A DNA stretch of 64,000 nucleotides, taken from the NCBI RefSeq assembly GCF_003478505.1, contig NZ_QUFI01000007.1, positions 62,001 through 126,000 on the forward strand, written 5' to 3'. Of this stretch, positions 25,918-35,900 are shown piece after piece. This DNA comes from Clostridium sp. AF27-2AA (lineage in GTDB: Bacteria > Bacillota > Clostridia > Lachnospirales > Lachnospiraceae). The position numbers were made by a program, and so were the translations under genes. Position 1 is the first letter of the stretch. Every line of letters begins with the position of its first letter. Under the pieces are notes generated by a model. That model was not told the DNA's origin. It made no database searches and saw only the letters and a list, made by a program, of their open reading frames with translations.

Positions 25918-25986
25918 GCATGTCCGGTATAGGGAATCCGCACATTGTACGAAATTTAAAAATACTTGTTTGCTTTTTAACTTAAC

Positions 25987-26003
25987 TTGTATACAGCATA
26001 CAA
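25987..26003. promoter_or_regulatory. Palindromic operator upstream of the GltD-like gene
   Basis: TTGTATACAGCATACAA is an inverted repeat (TTGTAT/ATACAA, 5-bp spacer) of the shape bound by GntR-family regulators of sugar-acid genes. No GntR gene is in the window, so the regulator is unknown. Confidence 0.5.
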
Positions 26004-26100
26004 CAGATGTAAAATAAAGTCGTAGTTGAGAAAAAGTGAAATGAAAACAAGAAAACCGGTCTGTCTGAGAAACGGCCGGAACAAAAAGGGAGAGTAAGTT

Positions 26101-27399
26101 ATGGCAGTACATGTAATTAATGAAGCAAACCGTTGTCTGAATTGCAAGAAACCGATGTGTATGCAGGGTTGTCCGATCCATACCCCGATCCCTATGATGA
26201 TCAAGGCATTTAAAGAAGGAAACTTAAATGAGGCGGGGGAGATGCTGTTTGAGAACAATCCCATGTCCATGATCTGTTCCCTGGTCTGCAACCATGAGAA
26301 CCAGTGTGAGGGGCATTGCGTGCTGGGCCGCAAGGGGGAGCCGGTGCATATCAGCAGCATTGAGAATTATGTTTCCGATACTTATTTTGATAAAATGCAG
26401 ATTCCGTGCCAGCCGAAGAATGGCAAGAAGGTTGCTGTGATCGGTGCTGGCCCTGCAGGTATTACCATCGCCATTCTGCTGGCGAAGAAGGGCTATGGCG
26501 TGACGATCTTTGATTCCCGGGATAAGATCGGCGGTGTGCTGCAGTACGGTATTCCGGCGTTCCGTCTGCCGAAGTCTATTCTGGAGCGGTATAAGAACAA
26601 ACTGCGCGAGATCGGTATTAAGATCCGCCCGAACACCACCATCGGCGGCGCGCTGGAGATCAAGGATCTGTTCCGGGATGGTTACCAGAGCATTTTCATC
26701 GGAACCGGTGTATGGAGACCGAAAACGCTGGGAATCAAAGGTGAGTCTCTGGGAAATGTACACTTTGCGATTGATTATCTGGCAAATCCGGATTCCTATG
26801 ATCTGGGTGATCATGTGGCGATCATCGGCATGGGCAATTCTGCCATGGATGTGGCAAGAACTGCTCTGCGCAAGGGCAGCCGTCATGTAACGCTGTATGC
26901 CCGCGGACTGACCAGCCAGGCAAGTGAGCATGAGACAGCCTACGCAAAGCTGGACGGTGCGGAGCTGGCATTTGGCTGGCAGCCGGTGGAAATCAACGAT
27001 GATGGCCCGATGTTTAAAAAAGTCCTGTTTGACGAAGATGGAAATCAGACCGGAATGGATCCGACTCCGGTTCAGGTACAGGCGGACAGTGTGATCATCT
27101 CGATCAGTCAGGGACCGAAGAGCAAGCTGGTCAATACGACAGAAGGCCTGAAGGCTTCCGCGAACGGACTTCTTGTGACCAACAGCTTCGGAGAGACGAC
27201 GCATCCTGGTATTTTCGCTGCCGGTGATGTGGTATTAGGTGCAAAGACGGTAGTGCAGGCAACTGCGTATGCGAAGCAGGTGGCAGAAGCTATGGACAAA
27301 TACATGCGAGGGGAGCTTGGGGTACCGGAAGCAGAAACGTCTGCAGCAGAGGTACCGGCGGCCAAAACACCGGCAGCAGACGCACCGGAGCAGGCATAG
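26101..27399 (+). CDS. GltD/NfnB-like NAD(P)H flavoprotein with N-terminal Fe-S domain
   Basis: The 432-aa protein has the small-subunit glutamate-synthase architecture. Two four-cysteine clusters (C12, C15, C20, C24 and C59, C63, C69, C73) should bind two [4Fe-4S] centres; VIGAGPAGI near residue 112 binds FAD and IIGMGNSAMD near 240 binds NAD(P)H. It stands alone, without a GltB-type large subunit, so it probably passes electrons to an unlinked partner. An oddity is a C-terminal tail of about 25 residues made mostly of Ala, Pro, Glu and Thr, beyond the usual family end. It follows the UxuA-like gene after a palindromic operator. Confidence 0.85.
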   Translation: MAVHVINEANRCLNCKKPMCMQGCPIHTPIPMMIKAFKEGNLNEAGEMLFENNPMSMICSLVCNHENQCEGHCVLGRKGEPVHISSIENYVSDTYFDKMQIPCQPKNGKKVAVIGAGPAGITIAILLAKKGYGVTIFDSRDKIGGVLQYGIPAFRLPKSILERYKNKLREIGIKIRPNTTIGGALEIKDLFRDGYQSIFIGTGVWRPKTLGIKGESLGNVHFAIDYLANPDSYDLGDHVAIIGMGNSAMDVARTALRKGSRHVTLYARGLTSQASEHETAYAKLDGAELAFGWQPVEINDDGPMFKKVLFDEDGNQTGMDPTPVQVQADSVIISISQGPKSKLVNTTEGLKASANGLLVTNSFGETTHPGIFAAGDVVLGAKTVVQATAYAKQVAEAMDKYMRGELGVPEAETSAAEVPAAKTPAADAPEQA

Positions 27400-27435
27400 G
27401 CCAGATAAAAAAGAGCGATAAGATAAAAGAAAAAT

Positions 27436-27481
27436 AAAAGGTTTATAAATTCAGAGAATTCTGAATTTATAAACCTTTTTT
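27436..27481 (+). terminator. Terminator after the GltD-like gene
   Basis: A near-perfect stem of about 20 bp, AAAAGGTTTATAAATTCAGA against its complement, is followed by TTTTTT. Confidence 0.88.
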
Positions 27482-27738
27482 GATGCGCATAGAAAAATAT
27501 ACATCTTTTGTTTGCTTCTATATGGATTTTTTACGCTTTGATAACGAAAATTATATGGAAATTCATGGTTCTTAACACAAATTAAACTATTAGAAAAACT
27601 TTATAAAATCGCAGTTTGGCGAATTTCCATTTTGAATCATGCGTTGTTATAATCCGGGTAAGAGGTGCGAAACGAGTACCGGACAGAAGCTGGGAAAGAG
27701 AATAAACGCAGTTCAATAAGAAGAAGGAGATGAGAGGT
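27482..27738 (+). promoter_or_regulatory. Upstream region of the third tctBA
   Basis: No gene is visible. A perfect 10-bp inverted repeat ATGGAAATTC (27555-27564) / GAATTTCCAT (27621-27630) brackets an AT-rich stretch, and TATAAT at 27648-27653 may be the -10 of the tctBA promoter. The long-range repeat could be a paired regulator site. Confidence 0.4.
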
Positions 27739-28236
27739 ATGTTTTTTAAAAAGTACGGAGACATCGTAGTTGGCGTATTTTTCATGGTGCTGGGAGCTTT
27801 GCTGGTCATCCTGGCTCAGGCACTTCCGAAATCCAAAGTCATGGAGATCGGACCGGATTTCATGCCTACGGTAATTGGTTCAGTTACCTTTATCCTGGCA
27901 GCAATCCTGACATTTTTAAGTATCAAAAATTTCAAAATGCATGGGAAGGAGCTGGAGCATGCGGAAATCCCGGATTGTGATTACAAGCGTGTAATCTCCA
28001 GTATTATTCTGGTCCTGATCTATGTGTTTATCCTTCAGCCGATCGGATTTATCATTTCGACTCTGCTGTATCTGATGTTCCAGATGGTGGTTCTGTCACC
28101 GGATGACGAGCGTGACGGAAAGCACATCATCCGTCTGGCCGTGATCAATGTAGTGTTTACCCTGGCAGTCTTTTTCCTGTTCCGTTATGGCTTCAAGATC
28201 GTGCTGCCGGCAGGTATTTTTACGATTCGATTATAA
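27739..28236 (+). CDS. tctB: TctB small subunit, near-copy of the 8679 gene
   Basis: The 165-aa protein is about 80% identical by eye to the TctB at 8679, with four hydrophobic segments and the conserved block PKSKVMEIGPDFMP. ATG 27739 is 9 nt after AAGGAG; the ATG at 27730 directly abuts that site. It is followed 18 bp later by tctA. Unlike the other two TTT operons, no binding-protein gene is linked, so this pair would need a receptor made elsewhere, for example the TctC at 10826. Confidence 0.9.
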   Translation: MFFKKYGDIVVGVFFMVLGALLVILAQALPKSKVMEIGPDFMPTVIGSVTFILAAILTFLSIKNFKMHGKELEHAEIPDCDYKRVISSIILVLIYVFILQPIGFIISTLLYLMFQMVVLSPDDERDGKHIIRLAVINVVFTLAVFFLFRYGFKIVLPAGIFTIRL

Positions 28237-28254
28237 TAAGGAGGACAAAAGATT

Positions 28255-29766
28255 ATGCAGGCATTGGGACTTTTAGGAAGTGCGTTTGTCGGTATTTTAC
28301 ATCCGGCCTCCATCCTTATGATGATTGCCGGTGTTGCGATTGGTATTGTATTTGGTTCTATCCCGGGACTGTCCGCGTCCATGGCAGTAGCGCTGATGCT
28401 GCCGCTTACCTTCAGTATGACACCATCTATGGGACTTAATACACTGGTAGCGGTTTATATCGGAGGTATCTCCGGCGGACTGATCTCTGCGATCCTGTTA
28501 AATATGCCGGGTACGGCATCTTCCATTGCGACCTGTTTTGACGGTCATCCGATGGCAAAACGCGGTGAAGCCATGAAGGCTCTGGGACTTGGTATTGTGT
28601 TCTCGGCTCTTGGTTCCATTTTCTCTTTCCTGATTTTAACCTTCTGTGCACCGCTTCTGGCAGATGTTGCCCTGAAATTTACTCCGGCTGAGAACTTCGG
28701 TATCTGCTTCTTCGCACTGACGATGGTAGCGATCCTTTCTTCCGGTAACATGATCCGCGGTCTGCTGGCCGGTCTGTTCGGCCTGATGTTTACCCTGGTC
28801 GGCATGGCTCCGATTGACGGAACACCGCGATTCACCTTCGGTTCACACAACCTGATGGCAGGCTTTGACACTCTTCCGACTCTGATCGGTATCTTTGCGA
28901 TCGCGGATATCCTGGTTACCGCGGAGAGCATGAAGGGCGGACGTGTAGAAACCATTCCGATCAAGAAGGTAAAAGGCTTTGGCTTTAGCTGGCAGGAATT
29001 TGTGTATCATCTGCCGAACTTCTTCCGTTCCGCGCTGATCGGTACCGGTATCGGTATTCTGCCGGGTATCGGCGGTTCTACCTCCGGTATGCTGTCTTAC
29101 GTAACTGCAAAGAACATGTCCAAGCATCCGGAGGAGTTTGGTAAGGGCTGCCCGGACGGTGTTGTAGCAACTGAGTCTGCCAACAACGCGACCATCGGAG
29201 GCGCTATGATCCCGCTTCTGGTACTTGGTATCCCGGGTGACGGCGTTACCGCAATGATGTTAGGCGGCTTCCTGATCCATGGCCTGTCTGCAGGCCCGCT
29301 GCTTTTCGTGAAAAATGCAGATGTTGTATATGGAATCTTCGCAGCCTGCATGCTGTGTACCGTGATCATGCTGGTAGTTGAGTGGACCTGTATCAAGGGC
29401 TTCGTTCAGGTGTTAAAGGTTCCGAAGCACATCCTGCTTCCGCTGATCCTGGTTCTTTGCTGTGTCGGCGCGTATGCGACCAACAACCGGATCTTTGATG
29501 TACAGTCCATCCTGATCTTCGGTATCGTAGGTTATGTGTATCATAAATTCAGCTTGCCGACTACTCCGTTTGTTCTGTGCTTCCTGATCGGTGAGATGCT
29601 GGAAACCTACTTAAGACGAGGTATCATGCAGTACAAGTCCTTTGGCGCATTCTTTGCAAGACCGATCTTTGATGCATTCTTCTTTGTTGCCATCGGAGTT
29701 CTGGTATGGACCGTCATGAAGGAATTAAAAGCTTACAAGATCAAAAAACAGAGCATCGACCAGTAA
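28255..29766 (+). CDS. tctA: TctA large permease, near-copy of the 9192 gene
   Basis: The 503-aa permease is about 90% identical by eye to TctA at 9192, including both PG-containing repeats (GSIPGLSASMAVALMLP and GILPGIGGSTSGMLSY). AAGGAGG precedes ATG 28255. The operon ends at a terminator right after it, facing a convergent LysR gene; there is no tctC. Likely a duplicate of the gudD-linked transporter that either shares its binding protein or has been kept as a lower-affinity or differently regulated version. Confidence 0.95.
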   Translation: MQALGLLGSAFVGILHPASILMMIAGVAIGIVFGSIPGLSASMAVALMLPLTFSMTPSMGLNTLVAVYIGGISGGLISAILLNMPGTASSIATCFDGHPMAKRGEAMKALGLGIVFSALGSIFSFLILTFCAPLLADVALKFTPAENFGICFFALTMVAILSSGNMIRGLLAGLFGLMFTLVGMAPIDGTPRFTFGSHNLMAGFDTLPTLIGIFAIADILVTAESMKGGRVETIPIKKVKGFGFSWQEFVYHLPNFFRSALIGTGIGILPGIGGSTSGMLSYVTAKNMSKHPEEFGKGCPDGVVATESANNATIGGAMIPLLVLGIPGDGVTAMMLGGFLIHGLSAGPLLFVKNADVVYGIFAACMLCTVIMLVVEWTCIKGFVQVLKVPKHILLPLILVLCCVGAYATNNRIFDVQSILIFGIVGYVYHKFSLPTTPFVLCFLIGEMLETYLRRGIMQYKSFGAFFARPIFDAFFFVAIGVLVWTVMKELKAYKIKKQSIDQ

Positions 29767-29790
29767 CCGCTGATCCAGAAAAACAGAAGC

Positions 29791-29841
29791 AAAGGTCCCG
29801 TAAAAGCACGCCGGAGATGGCGGCTTTTGCGGGGCCTTTAT
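29791..29841. terminator. Terminator between tctA and the convergent LysR gene
   Basis: AAAGGTCCCGTAAAAGC pairs imperfectly with GCTTTTGCGGGGCCTTT. Confidence 0.75.
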
Positions 29842-29860
29842 GGTTAAAAGAGAATCAGGC

Positions 29861-30784
29861 TCAGATCTGATCCGGCTGGATCGTTTTCCACCACTCACTG
29901 GCGAGCCGGATGAATTCCCGGGCGCCGGTGCTTAAGTAGCCGGTGGTGGGATAGCTGACGGTAATGTCCCAGGAGGGATGTCCCGGCAGACGGAAACAGG
30001 CCAGCTCATCCGATGGGATCCTTGTATAGTACCAGGGAACAATGCCGCAGCAGATGGTGGATTTTACCAGGGATACAATACCGGCGGTGTTGTTGCTTTC
30101 AAACAGGACGTTTGGCTGAAAACCGCTGCGGGCAAAGATCTGGTCACAGAGGCTGCGCAGCGTGGAATTGCGGTCCATCAGTACAAAGGGCTCGTAACGG
30201 ATCTCGTTTAAATCCAGTGTGGCCAGGGGTTCTCCCGGTGGGGCAGCTTTTTGCGCCACCGGGTGGACGGCCGGGATGATGGCGATCAGTTCTTCGCTCC
30301 CAAGTACCTCATACTGGTTTTTCTGCCAGTCGGATCTGGAAAGGACCTGAAAGCCGACATCCAGATCTCCGGCGGCAATGGCAGCCTGCTGGGGGGCTAC
30401 CCGCATTTCCAGAGGCCGTATGGTGAGGTTTGGCATGGAGCGGTGAAGCTCCGGGTAGATGGCGGTGAACATATCAAGCCCGCGTCCGGGGCAGAGACCA
30501 ATGTTTAAAAGTCCCTTGCGCAGGAGGGAAACATCGTAGAGCTGATTATAAGTATCTTTTTTGATCTGCATCATTTTTCTGGCGCCCTCCACATAGATGC
30601 GCCCGGCATCGGTCAGGCACCACTTGTTTTTGGTGCGCTGAAACAGAGGCGTGCCAAGCTCCCGTTCCAGCTTTAACAGCTGCTGGTTTAAGGCAGACTG
30701 GGTAATGAACAGCTTTTCTGCTGCTTTGGTGATGTTGTTTTCTTCTGCGATCTGCAGAATATATTCGATTTGTCTGGTGTCCAT
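29861..30784 (-). CDS. LysR-family transcriptional regulator
   Basis: The 307-aa protein has the N-terminal helix-turn-helix (TKAAEKLFITQSALNQQL) and effector domain of LysR regulators. ATG 30784 (MDTRQIEY) is 6 nt from GGAGG; the ATG at 30790 abuts it. It is convergent with the third tctBA and divergent from the TetR-RND operon. The closest in-window relatives by eye are the LysR at 51701 and 3306. It may control tctBA despite the convergent arrangement; no evidence ties it to the efflux operon, which has its own repressor. Confidence 0.9.
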   Translation of the reverse strand: MDTRQIEYILQIAEENNITKAAEKLFITQSALNQQLLKLERELGTPLFQRTKNKWCLTDAGRIYVEGARKMMQIKKDTYNQLYDVSLLRKGLLNIGLCPGRGLDMFTAIYPELHRSMPNLTIRPLEMRVAPQQAAIAAGDLDVGFQVLSRSDWQKNQYEVLGSEELIAIIPAVHPVAQKAAPPGEPLATLDLNEIRYEPFVLMDRNSTLRSLCDQIFARSGFQPNVLFESNNTAGIVSLVKSTICCGIVPWYYTRIPSDELACFRLPGHPSWDITVSYPTTGYLSTGAREFIRLASEWWKTIQPDQI

Positions 30785-30952
30785 GGACATCCTCCGTGTG
30801 TTATTCTTCTGATTTTTCCATTTCAGAAATAAATTTCCGATTCTATTGTAACAGTAAAATAAGAAAATGCGTCGGGAGAGTAAAATCTTAACGGAACTCT
30901 AACAGAAGGCGTTAAAAAACTGTAAAGAAAGTATAAAATATTTCCGGAACAC

Positions 30953-31018
30953 TTGACAATGTGACAGGCTGTCATTATAATATGACACATTGTCACACTA
31001 AAAAGTGACAGATTGTCA
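30953..31018 (+). promoter_or_regulatory. Consensus promoter with three TetR-type operators
   Basis: TTGACA (30953-30958) and TATAAT (30976-30981) are separated by exactly 17 bp. Three copies of the palindrome TGACA-N3-TGTCA lie at 30962-30974 (inside the spacer), 30983-30995 and 31006-31018, with centres 21 and 23 bp apart. A repressor bound here would block RNA polymerase directly. The adjacent TetR gene is the obvious candidate. Confidence 0.85.
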
Positions 31019-31075
31019 TAAAATAAACAAAATGAAATATTTTTACAAAAGAGAAACGGGAAGGAGGTGCTTAAC

Positions 31076-31705
31076 ATGCCTACGGAACGATTTTATCGTC
31101 TTCCGGAAGCGAAAAAGCAGGTGATCCGGCAGGCCGCCATCAAGGAATTTGCGCGAGTTCCCTTTGAGAAGGCCTCCATCAACCAGATCATACAGAACGC
31201 GGATATTTCCCGCGGAAGCTTTTACACCTATTTTGAAGATAAGCAGGATGTGGTCCGCTATATTTTTGAGGACAATGCGAGACAGATGCAGGAATGCTGC
31301 GAAAGGGAGCTGGACAAAAATGACGGTAATCTCTTCGACATGCTGGAATGGCTGTTTGAGTTTACGATCCGCAAGCTGGAAGAGTCGAAGGAGATGGTAC
31401 AGCTGGTGCGTAATGTCTGCTCCTACCAGGAGAATACCAGGGCCATGGGCTTTGAAATCGGATACAGACCGCCCATGGGAAGCCCGGGAAAAGAAAAAAC
31501 GACCCAGTGGCTCGCAAAACGGATCCGTATGGAGCGGTTTGCAAGACGTTCGGAGGAGGAACTGGATGTTGTGCTGCAGCTTGGTGTTACATCCCTGATT
31601 TTAGCGGTGCGCTTTTACTATGAGCAGCCGGATCAGCTGGATCAGATCCGGAAACGTTATCTGGATTCCCTGGAAGTGATTAAGCATGGAGCCCTGATTT
31701 CGTAA
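31076..31705 (+). CDS. TetR-family repressor of the efflux operon
   Basis: The 209-aa protein has an N-terminal TetR helix-turn-helix (INQIIQNADISRGSFYTYFE, residues about 30-50) and a variable, ligand-binding C-terminal domain. ATG 31076 is 8 nt after AAGGAGG. It is the first gene behind a promoter that carries three TGACA-N3-TGTCA palindromes, so autorepression and control of the downstream RND genes is the simplest model. The inducing ligand is probably a pump substrate such as a toxic amphiphile; that is inference from family behaviour. Confidence 0.9.
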   Translation: MPTERFYRLPEAKKQVIRQAAIKEFARVPFEKASINQIIQNADISRGSFYTYFEDKQDVVRYIFEDNARQMQECCERELDKNDGNLFDMLEWLFEFTIRKLEESKEMVQLVRNVCSYQENTRAMGFEIGYRPPMGSPGKEKTTQWLAKRIRMERFARRSEEELDVVLQLGVTSLILAVRFYYEQPDQLDQIRKRYLDSLEVIKHGALIS

Positions 31706-31757
31706 TAAGTATGAAAGAATCACGATCATAAAAAGTGGAAAATAAGAGGAGACAGCT

Positions 31758-32921
31758 ATGAAAAAGAAAGTGGTAATTGCAGGAGTGGTCGTAGCGGTGA
31801 TTGCGGTTGCGGCCGGCATCAGCGCAATGCGCAAAAAGCCGGTGGAGGAGGAAACCCTTATTCCGGTGGTGAATGTAGAGAACCCGCAGATGGGAAGTAT
31901 TGAACTGTACCGCAGCCTGGTGGGCAAGGTAGAGCCGTCTGATGTGGTTTACATTTATCCGAAGGCAGCCGGTGAGATCACCGATGTGTTCGTAAAAGCA
32001 GGTGATATGGTACAGGAGGGACAGCCAATCTGCAAGATCGATACCAAGCAGGTAGAGGCAGCAAGACTCCAGATGGAATCCGCGCAGCAGGCTATGAATG
32101 ACGCCAATACCAATCTGGGACGTCAGCAGGCGCTGTTCGCGGCAGGTGATATCGCAAGTGTGGCATTTGAGCAGGCTCAGACTCAGGCCAAGAATGCCCA
32201 GATCGCCTATGATTCCGCAAAGCTGAACTATGATTATCAGGTGGAGTTTGCAAACGTGACTGCACCGATTTCCGGCAAGGTGGAGACCTGCAACATTGAG
32301 GTGCACGATAACGTGGCTTCCCAGGTGCTTCTGGCCGTGATTTCCGGCGCTGGCAGTAAGTCCATCACCTTTTCTGTTCCGGAGAAGGTGGTAACCGAGC
32401 TGCATGTAGGCGATCCGATCAGCGTAGATAAGAATGGTACCGATTATCAGGGCACCATTAATGAGGTCAGCAGCATGATCGACGATTCCACCGGACTCTT
32501 TAAGGTAAAGGCCTCCGTGGAGAACGGCGATGCGCTCCCAACCGGTTCCACCACTAAGCTTTCCGTTATTTCCGACCGTGCGGACAACGTGCTGACCATT
32601 CCGGTTGACGCGGTTTACTATTCCGGCGGAGATGCTTATGTGTATACATACGATAACGGAACCGTTCATTACGTTCCGGTGGAGGTTGGCTTATACGATT
32701 CCCAGAAGGCACAGATCCTTTCCGGCATCAATGCATCCGATGAAGTGATCACCACCTGGAGCTCTGAGCTGTACGAGGGTTCCCAGGTACAGAAGGCAGA
32801 CCCGAATGCGGCAGCAGATACCCAGGCAGCAGATGCATCGGCAGAGACCTCTGCTGATGCGCAGAGCGCAGACAATGCAGAAAGCACAGAGGCTTCCGGC
32901 GAAGAGACAAGCGGCAACTAG
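31758..32921 (+). CDS. RND efflux membrane-fusion (adaptor) protein
   Basis: The 387-aa protein has an N-terminal membrane anchor (VVIAGVVVAVIAVAAGI), a biotinyl-lipoyl-like half motif (VYIYPKAAGEITDVFVKAGD), a short coiled-coil hairpin, the second lipoyl half (FANVTAPISGKVE) and a beta-barrel domain, i.e. the HlyD/AcrA layout. It would bridge the pump and TolC-like proteins. A C-terminal tail of about 45 residues is almost only Ala, Asp, Glu, Ser and Thr. It lies 52 bp after tetR and 27 bp before the pump gene. Confidence 0.92.
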   Translation: MKKKVVIAGVVVAVIAVAAGISAMRKKPVEEETLIPVVNVENPQMGSIELYRSLVGKVEPSDVVYIYPKAAGEITDVFVKAGDMVQEGQPICKIDTKQVEAARLQMESAQQAMNDANTNLGRQQALFAAGDIASVAFEQAQTQAKNAQIAYDSAKLNYDYQVEFANVTAPISGKVETCNIEVHDNVASQVLLAVISGAGSKSITFSVPEKVVTELHVGDPISVDKNGTDYQGTINEVSSMIDDSTGLFKVKASVENGDALPTGSTTKLSVISDRADNVLTIPVDAVYYSGGDAYVYTYDNGTVHYVPVEVGLYDSQKAQILSGINASDEVITTWSSELYEGSQVQKADPNAAADTQAADASAETSADAQSADNAESTEASGEETSGN

Positions 32922-32948
32922 TGTGAGAGCAGAAGGAGGAAAACATCA

Positions 32949-35900
32949 ATGGGATTAACAAAATCAGTCCTGAAGCGGCCGGTTACCGTTGTTATGGTAA
33001 TCCTGTGCCTGATCGTGTTCGGTCTTCAGTCTGTTCTTGGCGCAAAGCTGGAGCTGATGCCGACCATGGAAATGCCGGTACTTATCGTGTATTCCGTATA
33101 TCCGGGAGCCAGCCCGGAGGATGTAAATGATCTGGTAAGTACGAAGATCGAGAAAGAGATAGGCTCCTTAAGCGGTGTTGATACCATTCAGTCCCGCTCC
33201 ATGGAAAACGTATCTCTGGTCATCATCCAGTATGATTATGGCAAAGACATCGATGAAGCATACGATGACTTAAAGAAGAAGATGGATGCCCTGGAGGGAG
33301 ATCTCCCGGACGACTGCAATGCCCCGGTTATCATGGAGATGAATATTGACGAGATGGATACCGTGTCCCTGTCGGTCAATAACAAGGCGCAGTCCGACCT
33401 TTACAACTATGTAAACAACAAGATCGTTCCGGAGTTTGAGAAGATCACCACCGTTACCGATGTCAGCATCAGCGGCGGACAGAAGGAGTACATTCAGGTA
33501 CAGCTGATTCCGGAGAAGCTGGAGCAGTATCATTTAAACCTTTCTTCTGTGGCTACTGCCATCGGCAGCGCAGACTTTACCTATCCGGCCGGTGACACCA
33601 TTGTGGGAGGCCAGAAGCTTTCCGTCAGTGCCGGAACCCAGTATGACACAGAAGAATTATTAAAGAGCATTCCGTTAAATCTCGGAAATGGCAATGTGAT
33701 CTACCTGTCTGATGTCGCAAACGTTCAGATGGCGAAAGAGGATGCCAGCAGTATTGCGCGTTATAACGGTGAGGATACCATTTCCATCGGTATCAAGAAG
33801 CAGCAGAGCGCTTCTGCGGTGGATGTTTCTAAGGCAGTCAAGAAGACCATCAAGAATCTGACCGATGCAGATGAGAATCTGGAGATCATCACCGTAAGTG
33901 ATACCAGTGATGAGATCAACTCTTCCTTAAAGAGCGTTATGCAGACCATGGTGATGGCAGTTGTGGTCTCCATGCTGATCATCTTCCTGTTCTTTGGTGA
34001 GATCAAGGCATCCCTGATCGTTGGTACCTCCATCCCGATCTCCATCCTGGCTGCCCTGATCCTGATCCAGGTTATGGGCTTCTCCTTAAACGTAGTTACC
34101 TTATCGAGCCTGGTACTTGGTGTAGGTATGATGGTAGATAACTCCATTGTAGTGCTGGAGAGCTGCTTCCGTTCCACCAAGGGAAAAGGCATTGTGGGAT
34201 ACCGGGAGGCTGCCCTGGAGGGAAGCGGCATTGTGCTGCAGTCCATTATCGGAAGTACCGTGACCACCTGTGTTGTATTCCTGCCGCTGGCTCTGCTTCA
34301 GGGCCTGACAGGCCAGATGTTCAAGCCGTTAGGCTTTACGATCATCTTCTGTATGGTGGCATCCCTCATCAGTGCAATGACCATCGTTCCGCTTTGTTAC
34401 TGCTTCTACCGCCCGCAGGAGAAGGAGGAATCTCCGGTCGGTGCTTTGATCCGTGCCATGCAGAATGGCTATCGCAGCATCATGAAGGTGCTGCTGAAGA
34501 AAAAGAAAACCGTCCTCTTCACTTCTGTTGCATTGCTGGTGGCTGCCTTCTGGATGGCTTCTCAGCTGCGCATGGAGCTGATGGTTTCCGATGATACCGG
34601 TGAGATCTCTGTCAGCATTGAAACCCGTCCGGGTCTGACCCTGGAGGAGGAAGACAGGATTTACGAGCAGGTAGAGAAGATCGTTACCGCAGATGAAGAC
34701 CTGGATTCCTATATGTTAACCTCCGGTGGAAGCGGTATGTCTGCCATGACCAGCTCCGGCGCAACGCTGACTGCTTACTTAAAGGATGACAGAAAGCGTG
34801 AGACCAATGAGGTCATCAAGGAGTGGAAGCCGCTGTTAAACCAGATCGCAGGCGCAAACATTTCCATGGACATCGCGTCCTCGTCTACGATGACTAGCAG
34901 CACCAGCGGTATTGAGTATATTTTACAGGGTACCCAGTACGATGAGCTCAAAAGCGCATCTGACCAGATTACCAAAGAGCTGCTTGCACGTCCGGAGGTT
35001 TCCAAGGTGCACAGTACCCTGGAGAATGCGGCGCCGGTTGTCAAGCTGAACATTGATGCTGTGAAGGCAAACGCGGAGAATATCACTCCGCTTCAGATCG
35101 CAGGCACCGTCAGCAGCATGCTGGGCGGCAAGGAAGCAACCACCTTAAACGTAGATGGCGATGATGTCAGTGTTATGGTCGAGTACCCGGAGGATGAGTA
35201 CGACACCATCGACAAGCTGAAGGGCATTGTTCTGACCGGAAACGCAGGCGGCTCCGTGGCACTGGCAGATGTGGCAGATATTGTTTTCCAGGACAGCCCG
35301 AACACCATTACCAGAAAGGATAAGCAGTATCAGGTAACCATCACCGGTGATGTTCCGACCGATGATGCCCGCCAGATCGATGCGATCGAGAATAAGTTAT
35401 ATAATGAAGTAGTAAGCAAGCATTTAACTTCGACCATCACCCGCGGATTAAACTCCCAGGATGAGAGCATGAAGGAGGAGTTCGGAAACCTGGGCACCGC
35501 GATCATCACGGCAATTTTCCTGATTTTCGTAGTCATGGCGGCACAGTTCGAGTCACCGAAGTTCTCTCTGATGGTCATGACCACCATTCCGTTCTCCCTG
35601 ATCGGTTCCTTCGGACTTTTATACCTGGCGGACTGCCCGATCAGTATGGTATCCCTGCTGGGATTCCTGATGTTAGTCGGAACCGTAGTAAACAACGGTA
35701 TCCTGTATGTCGATACCGTAAACCAGTACCGCATTGAGATGGACCGCGACACCGCCCTGATCGAGGCCGGCGCGACCCGTCTGCGCCCGATCCTGATGAC
35801 AACGTTAACGACCATTGTATCCATGATCCCGATGGCGCTGGCCTACGGTGACAGCGGTAAGAGCATGCAGGGCCTGGCCCTGGTAGATGTGGGAGGTCTC

